Below are positions 56,424-64,000 of a DNA stretch of 64,000 nt, one piece after another (position 1 is the first letter of the stretch; the number at the start of each line of letters is the position of its first letter). The notes below the pieces were generated by a model. That model did no database searches. It was not told the origin of the DNA and was given only the letters and a program-made list of their open reading frames with translations. A program made the position numbers and the translations under genes. Source of the DNA: Bin55 sp965205545 (GTDB taxonomy: Bacteria > Pseudomonadota > Gammaproteobacteria > Pseudomonadales > Azotimanducaceae); NCBI GenBank assembly GCA_965205545.1, contig OZ242170.1:2294001-2358000 (forward strand), in the 5' to 3' direction.

Positions 56424-57050
56424 ATGAACACCACGAGCAATTTCGCAAGAGCGTTAAAAGGTCGGAAGTTCGGCACCATTCTTGCCGATCCTCCCTGGCG
56501 GTTTCAAAATCGTACTGGCAAGGTGGCGCCAGAACATGTACACCTCTCTCGTTACAAAACGCTATCCGTCGACGAGATTGCAGGTCTTCCAATAGGTGAC
56601 TACGTCCGAGATGTAGCCCATTGCTACCTGTGGGTGCCTAATGCTCTGTTACCTGCGGGCCTGAAAGTTCTCGATTCTTGGGATTTCAAATACAAGACGA
56701 ATCTAGTCTGGCACAAAATCAGGAAAGATGGAGGTTCGGATGGTCGAGGTGTGGGGTTCTATTTCCGGAACGTCACTGAGTTGATCCTCTTTGGCGTGCG
56801 GGGAAAAGAGGCTCGAACACTAGAAGCGGGCCGCCGACAAGTCAATTTGATAGCGTCGCGCAAGCGCGAACATTCGCGAAAACCAGATGAACAATACGAG
56901 ATCATCGAAAGCTGTTCACGGGGACCGTATTTGGAACTCTTTGGGCGAGGCACACGCGATGGTTGGACCCTCTGGGGAAACCAGGCGCATCCAGACTACG
57001 TTCCGAATTGGCCAACATATGCGCATAATTCTGCGACTGTATTGGACTGA
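56424..57050 (+). CDS. MT-A70 family N6-adenine methyltransferase
   Basis: A 208-residue protein with the catalytic DPPW at 22-25 (GTILADPPWRFQ), a conserved HLSRYKTLSVDEIAGLP, HCYLWVPNALLPAGL, YKTNLVWHKI and, near the end, PYLELFGRGTRDGWTLWGN. These identify an MT-A70 enzyme, which in bacteria methylates adenine in DNA, often from phages, mobile elements or stand-alone modification genes. AGAGG lies four bases before the ATG. It is 260 bases upstream of a membrane-protein gene and the DGQHR gene on the same strand. No cognate restriction gene is adjacent. Confidence 0.9.
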   Translation: MNTTSNFARALKGRKFGTILADPPWRFQNRTGKVAPEHVHLSRYKTLSVDEIAGLPIGDYVRDVAHCYLWVPNALLPAGLKVLDSWDFKYKTNLVWHKIRKDGGSDGRGVGFYFRNVTELILFGVRGKEARTLEAGRRQVNLIASRKREHSRKPDEQYEIIESCSRGPYLELFGRGTRDGWTLWGNQAHPDYVPNWPTYAHNSATVLD

Positions 57051-57310
57051 GTCCGGTTGTTGGACGGGAGAGGCTTCAAATTTTTGCTCTACTACTAGCT
57101 GTCCTTAAAGGTCTGCTTCCCAGCACCCACATTCATCCACCGCTAGCTAGAAATGAGCAAAGGCTACCATTGGAGTACAGTGCGCCTAACTGTGTTCCAC
57201 ATCAGATACTAGAGGTACATGGAGAACTTCAAAGACTAAAGCAAGAGCGGCTTGATTCCAATGCCACTATCAAAACAGCAGCAGTTTAAGAGATCAGAAT
57301 ATCGCAGCAG

Positions 57311-57847
57311 ATGTGGGTTAGACAGATTGCGGTCCAGATGAAGACAATTTGCGCACGAATCAAGGCAAATTGGACAACAGCTCTAGCTGATGTAAGCGCG
57401 TCAATTGTCGGAACAATAGGAATCGTGTTCGTGATCGCTTTCTTTGTCTCAGAACAACAATCTGACGTGGACGCTTATACATCGTTCCTTCAGTATTTTC
57501 GTGCTGGACAAATTAGCTTGCCGATTTTGTCTGTATCAGGAATTATCTTTGTCGCATTAATGCGAAGACAAAGTGCCAAAAACCCGATCTTGGCATTGAT
57601 TCTCTACGTTTTTCTTATAGTGCCCACCGTTGCGACGGCGATAATCATTGGATTTAACCCGGGATTTGTTCCCGGTGAGTTGAGTTCAGCCATCCTCACA
57701 TGGTTGTGGGTGTTCTATTGGATTTTGCACTTATTGTGGTTCTTAGTTCTCGTTTCAAAACCAGTTGTTCCAACCATCGAAGAAACCGCCATTGCGGAGG
57801 GAGTTCGTGTCAACAAGATTAAGGATGAAGCCGCCGGACGTGGCTAA
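57311..57847 (+). CDS. Four-helix membrane protein next to the DGQHR gene
   Basis: A 178-residue protein with four hydrophobic segments (about 28-47, 70-86, 93-115, 127-150), a basic N-terminus and a charged C-terminal tail (EETAIAEGVRVNKIKDEAAGRG). Two ATG codons, 57311 and 57338, are possible starts. No family known to me. Its 3' end overlaps the start of the DGQHR gene by 23 bases, so the two are translationally coupled and probably act together, with the DGQHR protein held near the membrane (inference). Confidence 0.6.
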   Translation: MWVRQIAVQMKTICARIKANWTTALADVSASIVGTIGIVFVIAFFVSEQQSDVDAYTSFLQYFRAGQISLPILSVSGIIFVALMRRQSAKNPILALILYVFLIVPTVATAIIIGFNPGFVPGELSSAILTWLWVFYWILHLLWFLVLVSKPVVPTIEETAIAEGVRVNKIKDEAAGRG

Positions 57848-59015
57848 AGACACCAAAGTTCCCATTAGGTTGCCGGTTGCGAGGGTAGCACAGCCCATTG
57901 GAGACTTTTATGTAGGTAGGATGAACGCCCGTGAACTAATCTCCATCGCATACACCGAGATTCGACGATTTGATAGTGGAACACAAGATACGATTGCCGG
58001 CATTCAAAGAGAAAGGTCTGAAGGTCGTATCAGACAGATTAAGCAATACGTGAATCTTGATTACGCCACATTTCCCACTTCGATCATCATAGCTGTGGAA
58101 CCTGAATGTGCCGAGATCGAAGCCCTTTCGGATGAATTTGAGGATTTTTACATCCTTGAGCTAACTCCGTTTGGAAATCCGCAGGACGACGACTACATTC
58201 CTCTTGAAAAGATTGCGTTCATTATCGATGGACAACATCGCGTTGCTGGACTCGAAGGGTTAGAAAAAGGCAAGGGTTTTGATGTGAATGTTTCTATATT
58301 CGTGGGAGCGTCAGACGCGGATAAAGCTGAGATTTTTGCGAGGGTCAATCAAGCACAAACGAAGGTCAATCAGAGTTTGGTGGTTGACTTAGCGTCCTAT
58401 TTCGACGAGCGCGGACCTGTAAAGTTTGCGCATGAAGTGGTCCTAGCCATGAATAGCGATGAAGAAGGACCTTTTTACGACAAAGTGAAGCGATTGGGCA
58501 AAGCGGAGCCTGGCAAGGGACATGTGCAAACGCTGGCTCAGGCTACCGTCGTAAAACCTATAGTCGATTACATCTCTGCTGACCCCGAGGATGAGAGGAA
58601 CAAGCGCTATCGCGGGATATTTCGGCTCAGAAGATCGCCAGACGCGTGGCGAAAACACATTTTTCAGCCATTTTACGATAGAGAGGATGATAGTGGAATG
58701 TTCTTATGTTTGAGTAACTATTTTAGTGCTGTGAAGGCTCGATGGCCAGAGCCTTGGGATAACTCAGACAATCGACCCGGCTTAATTCTAAATAGAACTA
58801 CCGGATACGCTGCATTAATGCGGTTCCTTCTTCCCGTGTACCTCAAGTTCTGCAAAGAAGGAGAAATCTTGTCAGTTGAATCGTGTCAGGAGGTATTCAA
58901 TGAGATTGACATTGAAGACAATGAGTTCACGCGTGAGAAATTTATACCTGGCAGTTCGGGAGTCTCGGCGCTATACCGACGGCTTATGTCCGAGGCACAG
59001 TGGACTCACAAGTAA
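57825..59015 (+). CDS. DGQHR-domain protein (DndB-related)
   Basis: I start at ATG 57825 (MKPPDVAKDTK); the frame reaches up to 57765 but that lies deeper in the upstream gene. The 396-residue product has the domain's layout: GIQRERSEGRIRQIKQYV, FPTSIIIAV, then FIIDGQHRVAGL (DGQHR at 135-139) and IFARVNQAQTKVNQSLVVDL. DGQHR proteins include DndB, which regulates DNA phosphorothioation, and homologues in other DNA-modification and defence gene sets. The C-terminal ~200 residues continue the family pattern. With an MT-A70 methylase and a coupled membrane protein it may form a modification-based system. No dnd sulphur-transfer genes are present. Confidence 0.85.
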   Translation: MKPPDVAKDTKVPIRLPVARVAQPIGDFYVGRMNARELISIAYTEIRRFDSGTQDTIAGIQRERSEGRIRQIKQYVNLDYATFPTSIIIAVEPECAEIEALSDEFEDFYILELTPFGNPQDDDYIPLEKIAFIIDGQHRVAGLEGLEKGKGFDVNVSIFVGASDADKAEIFARVNQAQTKVNQSLVVDLASYFDERGPVKFAHEVVLAMNSDEEGPFYDKVKRLGKAEPGKGHVQTLAQATVVKPIVDYISADPEDERNKRYRGIFRLRRSPDAWRKHIFQPFYDREDDSGMFLCLSNYFSAVKARWPEPWDNSDNRPGLILNRTTGYAALMRFLLPVYLKFCKEGEILSVESCQEVFNEIDIEDNEFTREKFIPGSSGVSALYRRLMSEAQWTHK

Positions 59016-59290
59016 TGTGGATTTACGCTGAAGTGAGCCATTGTCTAATCAGTTTGAAATACGAGCGATCAAAGTGCTTCCCCACCATCCACAATTGTTC
59101 CTGCCTTTTGGAATTGTGAATGTTGCTATGGTGCATAACGGAAACTATTTCTTGTGGTTGAGGAATAAGGAAAAAGCCACAAGCAGAATTGCTTCACTCA
59201 CTGTACGAAAATGAATAATGCGTTCATTGCAAACTTTTTCGCTGCTTCTATGCACTACGCGTGTGTTTACAGCGAATAGGAACTAAATCT
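59016..59290. other. Intergenic region with a small hairpin at the CaiB stop
   Basis: 275 bases between converging genes. ACTAAAT (59282-59288) and ATTTAGT (59296-59302) can pair across the CaiB stop codon with a 7-base loop; it is too AT-rich to be a firm terminator call. Confidence 0.4.
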
Positions 59291-61688
59291 TTATAATTTA
59301 GTGGTGCCCGTGATACCTTTTCTCTCCAATTCGCGATACTCGGCTTCGGAAATGCCAAGCTCTTGGTGCAGCACCTCAAAGGAATCCTGGCCGAAGCACG
59401 GCGAGTGCCGAATCTCGCCCTTGCCTACAGACCTGTAGACCCAGGGATTCGTGGGCATGAAGTGCGTGCCCGATTCGGGATGAGTTACGGGCACGAGGAA
59501 TCCTCGGTGTGCGAATTGAGCGCTGGGATTCCTATAGACATCCAGAAACTCGGGTACCTTGCAGGTCGTTGCTCCAATCTTGTGTAGTAAGGAGACTGCA
59601 TCCATGGTTCGCGATTCCGAAGTCCAATTCTTGATCACTTCATCGAGATCGGACTCGTGGTGCTTGCGAGACGCCGCAGTCGAGAATCGTTCATCTGTGA
59701 TTCCCACTTCCTCAGCAAATTTAGAAAACACAGCATCATCGTCGATGGCTATGACTATCCATTGGTCGTCAGCTGTTGGGTAAATGCCATGCGGAGCAGT
59801 GCGAGGATGCTTGTTGCCGGAAGGACGACGAATGTTCCCGTTTCCGCTGTATTCCAGAATTGCGTCGCCCATGTGGACCGCCACGGACTCGATCATTGAC
59901 AGGTCGATGCGTTGTCCCTCGCCAGTTCTCTCTCGGTGGTTAAGAGCCGCCAAAATGGCTCCCGCAAAGTAGTACCCGGAGATTGGGTCGGGAATCAGCC
60001 CGCCGGTGTTTTGGGCTTCGTCTCCCTCGTAGCCGTGAATGGACGCAAGACCCGCCATGGGTTCAGTCGTTGCGCCGTTGGCCGGGTACTCGGCCAGCGG
60101 ACCTGTGCGACCGTACCCAGATAGCGAAGCGAAAATGACGTCCGGTCGCTTCTCGCGCAAAGTATCCAGTGTCACACCCCACTTTGTCATGACATGGGGG
60201 CTGAAGTTGTCAGCGAGGATGTCGAATTTTGGAATGAGTCGCCAGAAGATGTCCATGCCTTCCGGTTGCGCTACATCCAGAGTTATTGCGCGCTTGTTCA
60301 GATTGACAGTGTTGTACATTCCATTGGTGTTGAGTCGGTCCTGTGGAATGTCTGGGTCTCGAACGCCAGGAGGCACAGGTGCGCCAGCTCCTCTCCAAAC
60401 GTCGGGTCGCTTGCGTGACTCCACTTGAACTACGTCAGCTCCTAGCAGAGAAAGCAGTTGCATGGCGAATGTGCCGGACCATGCACCTGTAAAGCAAAGC
60501 ACGCGTATGCCTTGAAGCGGCAATGAGTTTTCACCCGAGGTCTGTCTGACTTTCGTTTCTTTCTTTGGTTGAGCTATTTGTTCGAGTGAGTTCTCCCCAA
60601 TACGAGGGGCATCGCAATTCTTGGTCCACGGAGTAGCTGAAAGCTGGGCGAACGGACCGGGTGCGGCTAGATTCCTGCCGTTCACACTGCTATCAACGAG
60701 AAATCCTCTAGCGTTCAGGTGGTCGTTCTCGGCTAGTTCCTTTGAGTTCTGTACAACTCCAGAAATGCACCGGACTTTTGCCAATCCATGGAACACCTCC
60801 CACTTGTCCCGCTTTGCCATGGTCTCCTCAAGTCCATCGCGAACCGGTCTCGTATCCTTCTGGTGACGGCCGAACGTGGAAATGAAGTCGGGGTTCTCGG
60901 CTATGGCGGGGAGTCCTAGGAAATGGAATGCGTTTGTCCACTGAGCCCAGTCCCCATAGCCGAAGTTTATGTGTCCATTCTTGGCTCGCCACAATGGTCC
61001 AGAACGATCTCTCGTTCTCGGTCCATTGGGTCCCCGTGTCATTCGATTGTTGCCTCCTATGAACAGTCCCACCTCTGCCCATGGAGCACAGGTGTTCGCC
61101 ATGGCTTCGTCCTCGCTGACGTCGACAAGCTCTCCTTGACCAGTTCGCAGACTGCGAAACAGAGCAGCTGAAGCACCAACAAATCCAGCAATCCCCGATA
61201 TGTAGCCACTCTGGTTGTGGGGCAATTGCAAGGGTTCATGGTCAATGCACTGATTGATGGCGCACCATCCTGACTTTGCACAAGCTGTGAGATTGTTGCC
61301 TGGCAAATGCGCAATGGGTCCATCGATTCCGTGAGGCGTAATGGAAAGATGAATGGAGCTTGAAGGTAGAAACTCGATCTCGTCTGGGAGATCGATGCAA
61401 GACGTAACCACTACATCTGAAGACTCAATTAATTCTCGAAGGTCACCATCGTCTGCACGAACAGAACGCTTGTTTGAATTTACGTATGCATGCAGGAGAG
61501 AGTTCTCTATCACCTGGCTCATCGTTGAGGAATGGTGGTTCATGGCGCAATGGATGGCCTCGCTCGTCTTCTACGAGAATTACATCCGCTCCAAAATTCC
61601 CAAAGAGACGGGCTGCCCACGCTCCGGAAAGGCGATCCGATAGATCTAGTACGCGAATGTTCTCAAAAGCCTTTGCCATGTCCTGCAT
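59291..61688 (-). pseudogene. Double-domain CaiB/BaiF (family III) CoA-transferase with a frameshift
   Basis: The N-terminal part reads from ATG 61688 (MQDMAKAFENIRVLDLSDRL ... FGNFGADVILVEDERG ... GDRELS) and the rest continues in another frame (LLHAYVNSNKRSVR...) to TAA 59291. The break is in a GAGAGAG run at 61496-61502 (CTCTCTC in the coding strand). Rejoined, it is ~798 residues with two CaiB units: the second begins LQGIRVLCFTGAWSGTFAMQLLSLLGADVVQVES and has NLNKRAITLDVAQPEG, GYGRTGP and AGAILAALNHRERTGEGQ. These enzymes move CoA between carboxylic acids; formyl-CoA:oxalate transferase is one member. Strand slippage could allow some expression. Confidence 0.8.
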
Positions 61689-61691
61689 GTC

Positions 61692-61925
61692 CTAAAGAAA
61701 TCGAGCAATAGCGAAGTGGAGATCGATAGGTTCGATTGATCGACGCCGAGAAATGGGAGATTCTAGGTCATTGAGGATTGCTTCCAGCCTTGGATCCGAG
61801 ATTTCACATGATCTGAGCATTTCGTCGAGTTCGGGCAGGCTTCGAATTGAGATTCCGGGCTTTACCTTAGGTCCACTAGGGATTAACAGCATTGCCAGAT
61901 TGAATTCAAACCATTGTGAGCACAA
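61692..61925 (-). CDS. Small hypothetical protein upstream of the CaiB gene
   Basis: A 77-residue frame that ends three bases before the CaiB start, so it could be translationally coupled. The sequence (SLPELDEMLRSCEISDPRLEAILNDLESP) is acidic and helical but matches nothing I know. ATG 61925 lies close to the divergent toxin-antitoxin promoter. It might equally be chance. Confidence 0.3.
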   Translation of the reverse strand: MCSQWFEFNLAMLLIPSGPKVKPGISIRSLPELDEMLRSCEISDPRLEAILNDLESPISRRRSIEPIDLHFAIARFL

Positions 61926-61945
61926 TGCAGTGAGTGATTCTGCTC

Positions 61946-61974
61946 TTGGCCAAATGACAAGAAGTAGCTACAAT
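61946..61974 (+). promoter_or_regulatory. Sigma-70 promoter of the toxin-antitoxin pair
   Basis: TTGGCC (61946-61951) and TACAAT (61969-61974) are spaced by 17 bases, 26 bases before the antitoxin ATG. The -10 box lies in the left arm and centre of the inverted repeat, as expected for an autorepressed toxin-antitoxin operon. Confidence 0.65.
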
Positions 61975-61985
61975 GTAGCTACTTC
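61961..61985. repeat. Palindromic operator of the toxin-antitoxin pair
   Basis: A perfect inverted repeat with 12-base arms GAAGTAGCTACA and TGTAGCTACTTC around a single A. It covers the -10 element upstream of the RelB-type antitoxin, whose N-terminal ribbon-helix-helix domain usually binds such palindromes, alone or with toxin. Confidence 0.8.
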
Positions 61986-61999
61986 CCAAAGTACTTTCC

Positions 62000-62260
62000 A
62001 TGATGAGACAAGACTCAGTTGTACGAGCACGGATCGACAGTGAAACTAAAGAGCAGGCCACCGTAGCACTTAAAGCTATGGGTTTGTCCCTGTCCGACGC
62101 AGTACGTCATTTGTTAATCCGCGTAGCGGAGGAAAAGCAACTGCCGTTCAATGTCCAAGTACCCAACCCTACGACCATTGCAGCTATGAAGGAACTAGAC
62201 GAAGGAGGTGGTCAACGATTTGCCAATGCGAAAGAACTATTTCGAGATTTAGAAATTTGA
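62000..62260 (+). CDS. RelB/DinJ-family antitoxin
   Basis: An 86-residue protein. The N-terminus MRQDSVVRARIDSETKEQA followed by LKAMGLSLSDAVRHLLIRVAEEKQLPF is the ribbon-helix-helix DNA-binding domain of the RelB/DinJ family; the C-terminal part (ELDEGGGQRFANAKELFRDL) is the toxin-binding arm. It should neutralise the adjacent YafQ-like nuclease and repress the operon at the palindrome upstream. Two ATG codons in a row (62000 and 62003) could start it. Confidence 0.92.
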   Translation: MMRQDSVVRARIDSETKEQATVALKAMGLSLSDAVRHLLIRVAEEKQLPFNVQVPNPTTIAAMKELDEGGGQRFANAKELFRDLEI

Positions 62261-62261
62261 T

Positions 62262-62534
62262 GTGTTAACACTAGTTCGTTCGTCGCAGTTCAAACGCGAC
62301 GTTAAACGGGCGAAGTTGCGAGGAAAGGATCTAGCCAAGCTTCGGATGCTTTTGAATACGTTGATTGATGAGGAGCCATTGCCTCCGCACTTTCGGGACC
62401 ACCAGCTTCGCGGGATCTGGAGCGGCTACAGGGAGGCACACATCGAACCTGACTGGCTACTGATCTACAAGATTCATGCCGGCGAGTTGTATCTAGTTCG
62501 TACTGGCACGCACGCCGACCTCTTTTCGAGTTAG
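62262..62534 (+). CDS. yafQ: YafQ-like mRNA interferase toxin (RelE superfamily)
   Basis: A 90-residue protein starting with GTG one base after the antitoxin stop. The YafQ residues for ribosome-dependent mRNA cutting are in place: His in HFRDHQL, the AHIEPDWLLIY segment with His, Asp and Trp, and RTGTHADLF with the catalytic-type His and terminal Phe. It is a normal-length, apparently active toxin. The pair lies between the CaiB-type gene and the fifth solenoid copy. Confidence 0.92.
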   Translation: MLTLVRSSQFKRDVKRAKLRGKDLAKLRMLLNTLIDEEPLPPHFRDHQLRGIWSGYREAHIEPDWLLIYKIHAGELYLVRTGTHADLFSS

Positions 62535-62742
62535 CAAATCAACCGCACGCTTCATTTTGCTATCGCCGAACGCGGTGCTTGATTCCTCGAACGTAGACTA
62601 ATCCCAAGAGATCGAAGCAGCTTCAATGCATGAATTTTTGCGTGCTGCACACCCCTCGCAAAAAGCTACTTACTTGACGAATTGTCTTGCCGTATACTCA
62701 AGATTGATTCGTCGGTAATGAGAGTTCAATCGGCTGAGTGTT

Positions 62743-64000
62743 GTGAAATCCACCGCTAGCAATCGGTCTGGCCTCCTAGGCTACTGTGTTGCCTTCGCAA
62801 TGGGGCTATGCACGTTGGGCGTTGTGTGGTTTGCGTGGTCACTCTGGAATCCTGAAAGCGGAGACCTAAGTGAGGTTCCTCGCGATTTAGCAGATGAATC
62901 CGATCGGACCGAATCACACGAGTTAGCCGAGGTGGATAGAGAGTTGGCTTCTTCTGCTCTTGCTGGAACGCAGGCGACCACACTTCGAAGAATTAACTCT
63001 AATCGACAGCGAGTTTTCGAGAATCTTGGCACTCTACAACTTTGCTCTGAACGTGGATGAGACAGAGATTCTTGATCTGATTGCCCAAACCAAGAATCTT
63101 CCGCCCCGATTTCAGTATGAATTTCAAAGGGTGTTAGTACAAAGGCTCTATGAGATCAACCCAGAGTTGGCCTTGTCTCACGTCGAAGACTTTCATACTG
63201 GTTTAGTTCAACTCCTGTACCAGGATCTGGCGCGAAGGGACTTAACCGGTGCAATTGCACGTGCCAAATCTCTTGAAGGCGCGACACGCGAAGCGGCCAC
63301 ATTGGGATTGTTGTCTCCGCAATCTGAAATCTCTGCAGAGCAAAGGTCGGAAATTGCGCGTGAACTTGGGAGAGAGCAACTCTCATCGGGCCTCTCTTTA
63401 GGGCAACAGTTCGCTGAAATGCAAAGAAACCCCGAGAATGCGTGGAGCGAAGCATTACGCGAGGACGGACACGACAGTGATCAGCTGCAGACTCTCATGA
63501 TGGCGGCTACTGTCTGGATTAGCCACAGTGGACTAGAGGTCATCGACGAGATACGCACATCCTTAGATGACCCGCAAGTCCGTGAGCAAGTATTGACTTC
63601 TGCGCTAGTCACGTCAACTCAATCGATAGACTTCATTGAAGTTTTTAGGAAAGCTCGGGAGTTGGATAGCACTCCGGATAAACGCATGCTCATGGTCTTA
63701 GTCGGTTCCGCGACGCGGCGCGCACCAATGGCAGTTTTCGAGGCACTCGATGAAGTTGAGCTGCCGTCGTTGCGTAGAGATTTGCAGCTGACGGCGGTTC
63801 ACAACTGGGCATATGCTGACCCTCAAGCCCTGCTCGACCAACTTGAAAGAATCCCCGAAGAAATGCAATCGACTGCGCAAGGATCGGCAATTCAGGCAAT
63901 GGCTCGCAACGACCCTGTAGGAGCGTTGTCTCATGCCCGAGCATTGGCACCTAGTGCCGCTAGGGCGTCACTTGTGTCAGACATTGCTTCCTCCTGGGCG
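62743..64000 (+). pseudogene. Solenoid family paralogue 5, frameshifted and cut by the window edge
   Basis: From GTG 62743 the frame gives MKSTASNRSGLLGYCVAFAMGL, the family's N-terminal anchor, and then stops at 63060. The homologous continuation is one base over: FEELTLIDSEFSRIL from 62984, ALNVDETEILDLIAQT, NPENAWSEALREDG and DPQALLDQLERIP, open to the window end. Alignment with paralogue 3 (FESLLYQSHFSRATAV ... FLEQT) puts the shift just upstream of 62984. It is about 40 kb from the other four copies. The lesion could be mutation or sequence error. Confidence 0.75.

Noticed and set aside
1..64000. CRISPR array, insertion sequence or prophage
   Set aside because: No regularly spaced repeats, transposase, integrase or phage structural genes were found on either strand.

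Overview
The window reads as chromosomal DNA of a Gram-negative, aerobic heterotroph, most likely a member of the Pseudomonadota (inference). The signs are a TonB-dependent outer-membrane receptor, a three-gene PntAA/PntAB/PntB transhydrogenase, lipoprotein and periplasmic thioredoxin-like proteins, and many acyl-CoA enzymes. No rRNA, tRNA, CRISPR array or complete transposon was found, so a closer assignment is not possible from the sequence alone.

Left part (1-30 kb). A leftward run holds a nitroreductase (cut by the window edge), a GPH-type sugar symporter and the transhydrogenase genes. Small membrane proteins follow. From 7.8 to 22 kb lies an unusual block: two tandem pairs of membrane-anchored alpha-solenoid proteins, all paralogous, flank a leftward TonB receptor and two tandem 615-residue ABC exporters. 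A fifth paralogue, frameshifted, runs off the right edge at 62.7-64 kb. The next genes are an MFS carrier, a frameshifted SMP-30-type lactonase, a phytanoyl-CoA dioxygenase-like enzyme, a zincin-like lipoprotein, a PGRP-type amidase overlapping a methylmalonyl-CoA epimerase, and an alpha/beta hydrolase. A decayed, mosaic ABC transporter remnant closes this part.

Middle part (30-46 kb). A TlpA-like thioredoxin protein and an exported unknown lead into a defence-like stretch (34-42 kb). It holds a HSDR_N-type nuclease protein, a four-gene translationally coupled cassette (STAS-like DUF4325/HTH protein, small protein, Cys-rich protein, GHKL ATPase), a second PD-(D/E)XK protein, a membrane protein, and a protein ending in a deoxyribosyltransferase/TIR-like domain. 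The cassette is driven by a near-consensus promoter overlapped by a perfect 17-bp inverted repeat. A divergent pair follows: 2-hydroxyacyl-CoA lyase and NDP-forming acyl-CoA synthetase.

Right part (46-64 kb). An AT-rich, probably acquired type III restriction-modification locus (res upstream of mod) is followed by an HTH-nuclease. A crotonase and a SAM methyltransferase come next. A second candidate system is made of an MT-A70 methylase, a four-helix membrane protein and a DGQHR protein. After it come a double-domain CaiB/BaiF CoA-transferase (frameshifted) and a RelB/YafQ toxin-antitoxin pair with its palindromic operator.

The best candidates for undescribed biology are the DUF4325/GHKL cassette (35.4-38.3 kb), the MT-A70/membrane/DGQHR cassette (56.4-59.0 kb) and the solenoid-TonB-ABC block (7.8-22 kb). 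Several genes carry single frameshifts or a premature stop, which could be real decay or sequence error.
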